Shown here one piece after another: positions 8,001 through 13,071 of a stretch of 13,071 nucleotides of DNA. Source of the stretch: an uncultured Bacillota bacterium. GTDB taxonomy: Bacteria > Bacillota > Clostridia > Peptostreptococcales > Anaerovoracaceae. Every line of letters starts with the position of its first letter. The first letter of the stretch is position 1. The notes below the pieces were generated by a model that worked only from the letters and a program-made list of their open reading frames with translations, was not told where the DNA came from and made no database searches. Where the stretch lies: contig CAMPBN010000020.1 in assembly GCA_946638265.1 (NCBI GenBank), positions 1 to 13,071 on the forward strand. Direction: 5' to 3'. A program made the position numbers and the translations under genes.

Positions 8001-8275
8001 AGCATGCCGTACATCTGCGGGAAAGTATTGTTGTACCCGAGATAGTTGTACGACCAGTTGTTGTAGGCCGCCACGGATTGGAGAAAATCGTAACCGTATC
8101 CGCTTCGCGCATGATTCACTACCATGTGGTAGCCCATCAGATGGCTGAAGCCCACCCTTACCATTCTGGAAGGATTTTTCGCATCATTTACCGCACAAGC
8201 CAAAATAGCGCTTGAAAATACAAGCGCCAAAGCAATCATCAAACATATTATCTTTCTGTAAAGTCTGCCTGTCAT
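5009..8275 (-). CDS. Membrane hybrid sensor histidine kinase with two tandem SBP_bac_3 domains and two receivers
   Basis: A 1088-residue sensor kinase. An N-terminal hydrophobic stretch (about 8-28, likely signal peptide or anchor) precedes two tandem extracellular solute-binding domains of the SBP_bac_3 type (about 38-255 and 283-500). The second has the typical IKVAINPDNSPYSW opening. A membrane segment (about 518-540) leads through a short coiled coil to HisKA (FFAQMSHEIRTPMNAIVGL, His578) and HATPase (N-box near Asn695, DTGSGM at 728-733, GGSGLGM near 757-763). A first receiver (about 813-935) keeps Asp868 and Lys918 but has GSD where the acidic pocket pair is expected. An Ala-rich linker joins it to a second, complete receiver (Glu968, Asp969, Asp1015, Ser1047, Lys1069). 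It likely senses an amino acid or other small solute outside the cell. The ATG is chosen for GAGGA at 8283-8287, seven bases upstream. An upstream TTG (8309-8311) lacks support. Confidence 0.93.
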   Translation of the reverse strand: MTGRLYRKIICLMIALALVFSSAILACAVNDAKNPSRMVRVGFSHLMGYHMVVNHARSGYGYDFLQSVAAYNNWSYNYLGYNNTFPQMYGMLDNGDIQLFTGAPKRPELESKYLYSMPIGSATVQLVERDGDGRFSGNDVSTMDGAKIGIVKGEYYEQDVKKFIDTNGLDCEIVYFPSDEELRTALSAAGKVDLIATSSLRKLGGGEIIVKEIFSEDIYAIAAKGNEELIDELNYGISQMNVYDPSWRTRLHSKYYSLTEASEVVLTADERKYMERLQKNNETIKVAINPDNSPYSWSKDGRNFKGIIPAILELLQNETGLNFEILEAKSRANYEELISSGQADIVADACDDLYFAESKGFKLTNHYFTTAISKITRTASKEKDQSEEVVAAPFNKDFIENRKDSFYKHSGSISYYQTLDECIGAVKNKDADACYVFQYTAQEALNNDLENKLQSTLMPGDAPQISMAISSTADYNLMTILNRAIGGLGQEEVQNIMIRYASITNTSFSLIRFFYTHPMAILVIAIVILLILFTSVMSVARRNHTKKLERTNEALTIAVAKAEHAMDARTRFFAQMSHEIRTPMNAIVGLTELSRAHLNNPDMMSEYLDKIASSSKVLLSIINDVLDMSSIESNKMKIASVEFDLNQVLDNIEAVYTSQCKAKGLTFILKKNISDQHLVGDSLRINQILLNLVSNSYKFTESGGRIELVASEISRKGDVAFIRFTVEDTGSGMTDDMVKRIFVPFEQESALTARKHGGSGLGMSITKNLVDLMDGTINVESAKDVGTRFTVDLPFKVAENMEKTVEAVTASGLSALLVGSDAQQVEYLQLLVEQFGVKVTDFLLGEAGGHASGEEKFFNQKYNICILDELPSREATKETLAYFKGKLGDGVMMVLASSKEPEEIPRDIKEQGIDRFIKKPILQGDVSAILSELSSDEEAGTEQAAAAPAAQTADDGNDFGGREVLLAEDNEINAEIMMELLDMVNIKADHAENGRIALEKFEASEPGRYMAVLMDLQMPEMDGIEAAKAIRASSHPDAKEIPIVAQSANAFNEDVANALGAGMNAHVSKPINSKELYATLKKCRDKEF
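5015..5020 (-). promoter_or_regulatory. Ribosome-binding site AAGGAG inside the upstream kinase gene
   Basis: AAGGAG lies nine bases ahead of the second kinase ATG, within the last codons of the first kinase, and the first kinase stop (5009-5011) falls in the spacer. This fixes the start of the second kinase and indicates coupled translation of the pair. Confidence 0.75.
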
Positions 8276-8282
8276 AGCATTT

Positions 8283-8287
8283 TCCTC
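8283..8287 (-). promoter_or_regulatory. Ribosome-binding site GAGGA of the membrane kinase
   Basis: GAGGA lies seven bases before the ATG at 8273-8275. It decides the start in favour of a protein beginning MTGRLYRK, whose positive residues and hydrophobic run make a normal signal peptide. The longer frame from TTG would place 12 acidic or polar residues ahead of it. Confidence 0.7.
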
Positions 8288-8333
8288 ATCATTGCATGAA
8301 ATCACTCTCAAAATTGTTCACTAATTCAAACTA

Positions 8334-8362
8334 ATCATACAATAAAAGCAGATGCTTTTCAA
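8334..8362 (-). promoter_or_regulatory. SigA-type promoter of the kinase-amidohydrolase-flippase run
   Basis: On the minus strand TTGAAA (8357-8362) and TATGAT (8334-8339) are separated by exactly 17 bases, each hexamer one or two mismatches from the vegetative consensus. The start of transcription would fall near 8326-8328, giving a leader of about 50 bases before the membrane kinase. It lies in the 124-base gap behind mfd, in which no intrinsic terminator for mfd was found, so readthrough from mfd may add to expression. Confidence 0.7.
8344..8359. repeat. Perfect inverted repeat in the promoter spacer (7+2+7)
   Basis: AAAAGCA and TGCTTTT flank two bases. The repeat fills the spacer between the -35 and -10 hexamers and overlaps three bases of the -35. 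That is a classic repressor-operator position. As RNA it would form only a weak AT-rich stem of about six pairs, followed on the minus strand by ATTGTATG instead of a long T-run, so a terminator for mfd is less convincing. Confidence 0.55.
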
Positions 8363-8399
8363 GGTCAGGTGGGCAATTTGTACCATTTTTCTGAAAATT

Positions 8400-11300
8400 T
8401 TAATTCAATGTGTTTAGCACTTCCAAAGCCTCTTTCAGCTTGTCTTTTTGCACATTGTAGCGGATGAAAGGCTTCTCTCCCGCATGGATCAATACATTCA
8501 TGCCGTATTTTTCAACAAGGATTGCAAATTTTTCGGGCCCGATCGGGTTTTCTTTTTCGAAACCGAAAACCAGCTTGATGCCGTGCGGATTTCTTTCCTC
8601 GGAGATTTTGGTGATGCAAAGTCTTGCTGCCAAAGCCCGTATGCGGCTGATCTTCATCAGATTGGCCGTGGCCTGCGGTATGTCTCCGAAGCGGTCCGTG
8701 AGTTCGTCAGCCAGCTCGTCTTCGGCTTCTTCGCTGTCTATCATGGCGATTTTTTTGTACATCTGGAGTTTCAGAACCTCTTCGCTGATGTATGTATCCG
8801 GTATGTAAGCCGCCACCTTCAGTTCCACGGAGGTCTCTTCCCTGTTCGGGTTGACGATCTCGCCGCGAAGTGCCCTGACTGCGTCATCCACCAGCTTGCA
8901 ATAGAGTTCGTATCCCAGATCCACCATATGACCATGCTGCTCGGCGCCCAGGATATTGCCCGCGCCACGGATCTCGAGGTCGCGCATGGCCACCTTGAAT
9001 CCGGCTCCCAGCTCGGTAAATTCCCGGATGGCGCGGAGTCTCTTTTCTGCCGCCTCGCTCAATACCTTATCTTTTTGGTACATCAGATATGCATAGGCGA
9101 TACGGTTGGAACGCCCCACTCTGCCGCGCAGCTGGTAGAGCTGTGAAAGCCCCAGTTTGTCGGCATTCAGGATAAGTATGGTGTTTACGTTCGGTATATC
9201 TATTCCTGTCTCTATGATGGTGGTGGAGACAAGGATATCGCTCTTGTGGTTGATGAAGTCGGTCATTACCTCTTCCAGCTGTCCTTCCCTCATCCTGCCG
9301 TGGCCCACAGCCACTGCGGCATCAGGGACCAGCTCCTGTATCATGGCCGCCACTTTGTTTATACCCTGCACTTTGTTGTAAAGCACATAGACCTGTCCGT
9401 CTCGCGCCAGCTCGCGCTCTATGACTTCACGGATAATATTGTCATGCTGCTCCATCACATAGGTCTGCACCGGATATCTTTCTCCCGGTGGTTCCTCGAT
9501 GATGGACATGTTTTTGATCCCAACCAGGGACATATGGAGCGTGCGCGGGATAGGCGTTGCGGAAAGCGTCAGCACATCCACATTCTTTTTCAGCTGCTTG
9601 ATGGCTTCCTTGTGCTGCACGCCAAAGCGCTGCTCCTCATCTATGACGAGCAGTCCCAGATCTTTGAATTTTACGTCCTGCGAAAGCAGCCTGTGGGTGC
9701 CTATGACCACATCCACCTGGCCCTTGGAAAGGCGCGTGGCGATTTCATCCTGCTGCGCTGCGCTTCTGAATCTGGACATGACCTCCACTTTGAACGGAAA
9801 ATGTTCAAAGCGCTCTTTGAGCGTGTAGTAGTGCTGATTTGCAAGGAGCGTGGTCGGCACCAGAATCGCCGCCTGCTTGCCGTCAGCAACGCATTTGAAC
9901 ACCGCTCTTGCAGCCACTTCCGTCTTACCAAAGCCCACATCGCCGCAAAGCAGGCGGTCCATAGCCACAGGCTGCTCCATATCGGCTTTGATCTCTTCGA
10001 TGCAGCGGAGCTGATCGCCGGTCTCTGCATACGGAAAGCTGTTTTCAAATTCTTTTTGCCACTCCGTATCTTTGGAAAATGCAAATCCCGGCTCTGACTG
10101 GCGTGCCGCGGACACTTCCAAAAGCTCTTTGGCCATGTTCGCGATGGCCGCCTTGGCTCTGGCTTTGGTCGCCTTCCATTCTCCGCCCGAGAGCTTGTTC
10201 ATCTTTGGCGCGATGCCCTCTGCACCGCTGTATTTCTGCACGATGTCCATCTGTTCCACCGGCACATAAAGCATGTCTTCTCCGGAATATCTTATCTTGA
10301 TATAATCCTTGGCGTCTCCGTCCACAGTCAATTGCTGGATGCCTACAAACTTTCCGATGCCGTGGTTTTCGTGCACCACAAAATCTCCGGCTTTCAGATC
10401 CGTAAAGCTGGATATAGGGGTGCCTGTTTTCTTCTTTGTCTTTTTGGTGCGTCTGCGCTCGCCGAAAATATCATTGTCGCTGAGCCAGACTTTCTTTTCA
10501 TCCGGATATTCTATGCCGGCGTTGAGCTTGCCGAGAACCGGCTTCACTCTCTTTGCCAGCCCTATGCGCTCCAGAAAATCCTGCAGATTTTGGTATCTGT
10601 CCTCTGCCGAGCATGCGATGATTACTTCGTAGCCGTTTTTGACATACGCCTTCAGCTCGTTTTCCAGAATATCCATATGTCCCAGAATTGCTGCCGGCTG
10701 GCGGCTCTGAAGATTGTGAATTTCCGAGTATTCGCTGATTTCCCTGATTCTGGCGGGAAGCGGCGTAAATACATAGACTCCCGGCCTCTTATATAACTCG
10801 CAAAACTCTTTTTTGCCCGCAAAGATCTTGAAATCTCCCGGAATGACATAGCCTTTTTCGACAAAGACCTCAAAGTCTTCCGTCATCTCTCTGTCGCGCA
10901 GCTCCAGCACTTCGTGGATGCGTGCAGGGTCGTCTGCTATGATCGGAACGTCGTCCCCGGCATAGTCCCAGAGAAACTCCGTCTTATCATAAAAATAATG
11001 GAGATAGTTTTCCAGAAGCTGAATATTGGAGACGTTCCTGATATATTCAGCCAGGCGGTCTCTGCGCTGAGCCAGCTTTTCCGCAAGCTCGCCCGGGCCG
11101 ACTTTTTTGATATGAGCGCTGTAAGCCTTCTCCAGTTTTTCCGCTGCTTTTTCAAAAGTTTCTTTTTCGGTGAGAATGGCCTCTGCCGGATAGATGTCCA
11201 CACTTTTCAGGTTTTCCAGCGAGCGCTGCGTGTCCGGATCGAATGTTCTGACGGAATCCACTTCTCTGTCAAAAAGCTCGATACGGTAAGGATTTTCCGC

Positions 11301-11792
11301 ATCCGGCACAAAAATATCAAAGATGGAACCTCTCACCGCAAACTGTCCTCTGCCTTCGATAAGTCCCACTCTTTCGTAGCCCATCTTCACAAGCGAAGCT
11401 TTCACCTGCTCCGGATCCACTTCCTCTCCGCGCGTCAGTCTGATAAAGCTCTCCCTGAAATATTCTGCCGGCGGAAGTCTGCGCATGGCAGCCTTTGCCG
11501 GAGCGATGACAATGCCCTCTTCATGCGAAAGCAGTGCCTTGACCGCCTTCATGCGGTCGAAAAGTTCTTCCCTGCTTCTTGCCTCGTAGTTCAGAAAGAA
11601 TGATTCTTCTTCCGGCAGCACGTGAATGGGACAGTCGACAAAAAAAGCAAGATCCTCCGAAAGTCTCCTGGCTCTGGCAGCGGAAGCCACCAGGATCAAA
11701 GCTCTTTTGGAATGGGATTTTGCTATTTGTGCCGCTATCGGCGATATTCTGCTTTCTGAAATGCCCGATATATTGATTGGTTTTTCGTTCAT
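8400..11792 (-). CDS. mfd: Transcription-repair coupling factor Mfd
   Basis: A 1130-residue DNA translocase that displaces stalled RNA polymerase at lesions and recruits UvrA. Visible in order (numbered from the upstream GTG; subtract 3 for this start): a UvrB-like N-terminal module with GQFAVRGSIFDIF (152-164), the CarD-like RNA polymerase interaction domain (about 465-560, with GDFVVHENHGIGKF), and a superfamily 2 helicase core with Walker A GDVGFGKTE (620-628), DEEQRFG (721-727), LSATPIPRT (746-754), TIIETGIDIP (861-870) and QLRGRVGRSNR (890-900). A C-terminal TRCF domain follows. Length is close to E. coli (1148). The ATG at 11790-11792 follows GGTGA by five bases. A GTG at 11799-11801, overlapping the pth stop by four bases, is an alternative with no clear ribosome site. 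Full length with all motifs intact, hence probably functional. Confidence 0.97.
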   Translation of the reverse strand: MNEKPINISGISESRISPIAAQIAKSHSKRALILVASAARARRLSEDLAFFVDCPIHVLPEEESFFLNYEARSREELFDRMKAVKALLSHEEGIVIAPAKAAMRRLPPAEYFRESFIRLTRGEEVDPEQVKASLVKMGYERVGLIEGRGQFAVRGSIFDIFVPDAENPYRIELFDREVDSVRTFDPDTQRSLENLKSVDIYPAEAILTEKETFEKAAEKLEKAYSAHIKKVGPGELAEKLAQRRDRLAEYIRNVSNIQLLENYLHYFYDKTEFLWDYAGDDVPIIADDPARIHEVLELRDREMTEDFEVFVEKGYVIPGDFKIFAGKKEFCELYKRPGVYVFTPLPARIREISEYSEIHNLQSRQPAAILGHMDILENELKAYVKNGYEVIIACSAEDRYQNLQDFLERIGLAKRVKPVLGKLNAGIEYPDEKKVWLSDNDIFGERRRTKKTKKKTGTPISSFTDLKAGDFVVHENHGIGKFVGIQQLTVDGDAKDYIKIRYSGEDMLYVPVEQMDIVQKYSGAEGIAPKMNKLSGGEWKATKARAKAAIANMAKELLEVSAARQSEPGFAFSKDTEWQKEFENSFPYAETGDQLRCIEEIKADMEQPVAMDRLLCGDVGFGKTEVAARAVFKCVADGKQAAILVPTTLLANQHYYTLKERFEHFPFKVEVMSRFRSAAQQDEIATRLSKGQVDVVIGTHRLLSQDVKFKDLGLLVIDEEQRFGVQHKEAIKQLKKNVDVLTLSATPIPRTLHMSLVGIKNMSIIEEPPGERYPVQTYVMEQHDNIIREVIERELARDGQVYVLYNKVQGINKVAAMIQELVPDAAVAVGHGRMREGQLEEVMTDFINHKSDILVSTTIIETGIDIPNVNTILILNADKLGLSQLYQLRGRVGRSNRIAYAYLMYQKDKVLSEAAEKRLRAIREFTELGAGFKVAMRDLEIRGAGNILGAEQHGHMVDLGYELYCKLVDDAVRALRGEIVNPNREETSVELKVAAYIPDTYISEEVLKLQMYKKIAMIDSEEAEDELADELTDRFGDIPQATANLMKISRIRALAARLCITKISEERNPHGIKLVFGFEKENPIGPEKFAILVEKYGMNVLIHAGEKPFIRYNVQKDKLKEALEVLNTLN

Positions 11793-11797
11793 CACTT

Positions 11798-12367
11798 TCA
11801 CCGTCTTACATTAAACCTGTTCATGGCAATATCAATGCCTTCCTCCACGATGCAAAGCGCCGCGCCGGTTGCATTCTCCACTGCCTCTTCGAGCGGTTTT
11901 ACGTCTTCCTTTGCAAAACCTCCCGTCACATAATCTCTCAGCTGCATTTTGGTGCTGCGGTCGGACTTGATGCCGAGGCGGATGCGCGGGAAATTGTCAT
12001 CTTTGAGCAGGTAGATGATGTTGCGCATGCCGTTGTGCGAGCCTGCGGAGCCCTTGCTGCGGACTCTGATCCTGCCCACTTCTATGTCCACATCGTCGTA
12101 TATGACAATGAGATTTTCGATATCTGCTTTGTAGAAGCTCATCACTTCCCTGACAGACTCGCCCGAAAGATTCATATAAGTCTGCGGCTTGATCAGGATG
12201 AGCTTTTCCCCTTTGTAGTTCGTCTCTCCCACCAGGGCCTTGAACTTGATCTTGTCGATTTTTATCCCCAATTTTTCGGCAATATGGTCCACTGTGATGA
12301 AACCCATATTGTGGGGCGTATTTTCGTATTGCTTTCCCGGGTTTCCGAGCCCTGCGATAATATACAT
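11798..12367 (-). CDS. pth: Peptidyl-tRNA hydrolase (Pth)
   Basis: A 189-residue cytoplasmic esterase that frees tRNA from peptidyl-tRNA dropped by stalled ribosomes. It is of normal family length and corresponds to spoVC of B. subtilis. Conserved residues are present: Asn9 in AGLGNPG, catalytic His19 in TPHNMGF, Asn66 in QTYMNLSG, Asp92 in YDDVD, and Asn112 in GSAGSHNGM. The ATG at 12365-12367 starts directly at MYIIAGLGNPG and has GGAG at 12374-12377, six bases away. The open frame continues 31 codons further upstream, but that stretch crosses the prs terminator region and is not protein-like. The stop overlaps or abuts mfd, so pth and mfd form a pair. Their own promoter is not evident. Confidence 0.97.
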   Translation of the reverse strand: MYIIAGLGNPGKQYENTPHNMGFITVDHIAEKLGIKIDKIKFKALVGETNYKGEKLILIKPQTYMNLSGESVREVMSFYKADIENLIVIYDDVDIEVGRIRVRSKGSAGSHNGMRNIIYLLKDDNFPRIRLGIKSDRSTKMQLRDYVTGGFAKEDVKPLEEAVENATGAALCIVEEGIDIAMNRFNVRR

Positions 12368-12413
12368 GCCTTTCTCCAATCCTGAATTTGCGGCTCCCTT
12401 TGGCCGCGCTTTC

Positions 12414-12444
12414 AAAAAATAAGGGGCGCATAAGCCTGCGCCCC
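12414..12444 (-). terminator. Intrinsic terminator of prs
   Basis: Eight bases past the prs stop the minus strand reads GGGGCGCA, a six-base loop (GGCTTA), then TGCGCCCC, a perfect 8-pair GC-rich stem. TTATTTTTT follows. A short A/T flank before the stem adds a partial bidirectional character. This is the strongest terminator in the window and separates prs from pth-mfd, although some readthrough may be needed because no strong promoter for pth is visible. Confidence 0.92.
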
Positions 12445-12452
12445 AAAAGTTT

Positions 12453-13071
12453 CTAGTCAAACAGCTTGCTGACGGAATCGTTTGTAAAGATTCTGATCAT
12501 TGCTTCTGCGAAAAGCGGTGCCACGGACAGAGTCTTCATCTTGGCCAGCTTCTTTTCCTCAGGAAGAGGAATGGTGTTCAGCAGTACCAGCTCTTCGATA
12601 GCCGAATTTTCAATGCGCTCGATGGCAGGGCCGGAAAGAACCGCATGAGTGGCGGCTGCATATACTCCCTTTGCTCCCAGGTTTTTCAGCGCATTGGCAG
12701 CATTTGTGAGGGTGCCTGCCGTATCGATCATATCGTCCACCAGAATGCAATTTTTGCCTTCGATGTTACCGATGATGTTCATGATCTCGCTCTTGTTCGG
12801 CTCAGGACGGCGCTTGTCAACGATAGCGATAGGGCAATCCAGATACTGAGCCACATTTCTTGCTCTTGTTACGGAGCCGTGGTCAGGAGAAACTACCACA
12901 ACGTCCTCCAATGCCTTTTCTTTGTAATAGTTGGTAATGATCGGCATACCTACCAGATGGTCTACCGGGATGTTGAAATATCCCTGAATCTGTGCAGCGT
13001 GAAGGTCCATGGTTACCACTCTGTCTGCGCCTGCTGCCACGAGAAGGTCTGCAACCAGCTTGGATGTAATT
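12453..13071 (-). CDS. prs: Ribose-phosphate pyrophosphokinase, 3' part (runs off the window)
   Basis: The C-terminal 206 or so residues of PRPP synthetase, which transfers pyrophosphate from ATP to ribose 5-phosphate for nucleotide, His and Trp synthesis. The open frame continues past the right edge (ITSKLVADLLVAAGADR at the cut). Family marks: VVTMDLHAAQIQGYF, the catalytic-loop region VVVSPDHGSVTRARN, KRRPEPN, and the PRPP-binding loop LVDDMIDTAGTLTNAA. The end SVSKLFD is typical for class I enzymes. It is the usual neighbour upstream of pth in Firmicutes and has its own terminator directly behind it. Confidence 0.97.
   Translation of the reverse strand, partial: ITSKLVADLLVAAGADRVVTMDLHAAQIQGYFNIPVDHLVGMPIITNYYKEKALEDVVVVSPDHGSVTRARNVAQYLDCPIAIVDKRRPEPNKSEIMNIIGNIEGKNCILVDDMIDTAGTLTNAANALKNLGAKGVYAAATHAVLSGPAIERIENSAIEELVLLNTIPLPEEKKLAKMKTLSVAPLFAEAMIRIFTNDSVSKLFD

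Noticed and set aside
8180..8275. Lipoprotein signal (ILAC) in the membrane kinase
   Set aside because: The positions before the Cys do not fit a usual lipobox, and the protein already has a second membrane segment; an ordinary signal peptide or anchor explains it.
8344..8359. Intrinsic terminator of mfd
   Set aside because: The stem is short and AT-rich and is not followed by a proper T-run. The repeat sits within a good promoter, so an operator reading is preferred, although a weak terminator is not excluded.
9246..10097. 283-codon plus-strand open frame opposite mfd
   Set aside because: Antisense to the conserved helicase core of Mfd, and its protein has no family-like features.
12376..12412. 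GCGGC/GCCGC stem in the pth leader
   Set aside because: Only five pairs with an eight-base loop. It may fold, but nothing marks it as a regulatory element.
12368..12415. Promoter for pth using TTGAAA at 12410-12415
   Set aside because: No acceptable -10 hexamer lies 16-18 bases downstream. The only candidate (CAAATT at about 19 bases) is poor.

Overview
The window carries eight genes, all on the minus strand, two of them cut by the window edges. In transcription order (right to left) they are: prs (3' part), pth, mfd, a membrane-bound hybrid sensor kinase with two periplasmic solute-binding domains, a soluble hybrid kinase, an amidohydrolase of the MTA/SAH deaminase type, a SpoVB/YabM-type lipid flippase, and mazG (5' part). 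The backbone prs-pth-mfd-...-yabM-mazG is a well-known Firmicutes gene order (Bacillus subtilis has prs, ctc, spoVC/pth, fin, mfd, spoVT, yabM, yabN). Together with Gram-positive style Shine-Dalgarno sites and the style of the hybrid kinases (SBP_bac_3 domains fused to HisKA-HATPase-REC-REC), this points to an anaerobic Clostridia member. Moderate GC and the absence of spoVT between mfd and the flippase would fit a non-sporulating lineage, but the species cannot be named from this window.

Right part (8400-13071): housekeeping. prs (PRPP synthesis) ends in a strong intrinsic terminator (12414-12444). pth (peptidyl-tRNA recycling) and mfd (transcription-coupled repair) follow as a tight pair. 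Pth overlaps the earliest possible mfd start by 4 bases, or is 5 bases from the preferred ATG.

Centre (3353-8399): a two-kinase signalling cassette sits where other Firmicutes carry fin, spoVT or prsA-like genes. A clear vegetative promoter (TTGAAA, 17 bases, TATGAT) lies in the 123-base gap behind mfd. Its spacer holds a perfect 7+2+7 inverted repeat. The first kinase has a signal peptide, two tandem periplasmic binding domains, one further membrane segment, a kinase core and two receivers. The second kinase begins 3 bases after it, has no sensor at all, and carries a first receiver that has lost its phosphoacceptor aspartate. Neither gene has an HPt or DNA-binding output domain, so the cassette must hand its signal to something outside the window.

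Left part (1-3352): the amidohydrolase follows the kinases after 38 bases that hold a tandem octamer and a perfect 7+1+7 palindrome just ahead of its ribosome-binding site. The flippase follows after 26 bases and mazG after a further 84 bases. No terminator separates these genes, so the kinase promoter may drive the whole run of five genes.

No RNA genes, CRISPR arrays, transposons or integration scars were seen, and no gap exceeds 300 bases. The long plus-strand open frames are antisense shadows of these genes.
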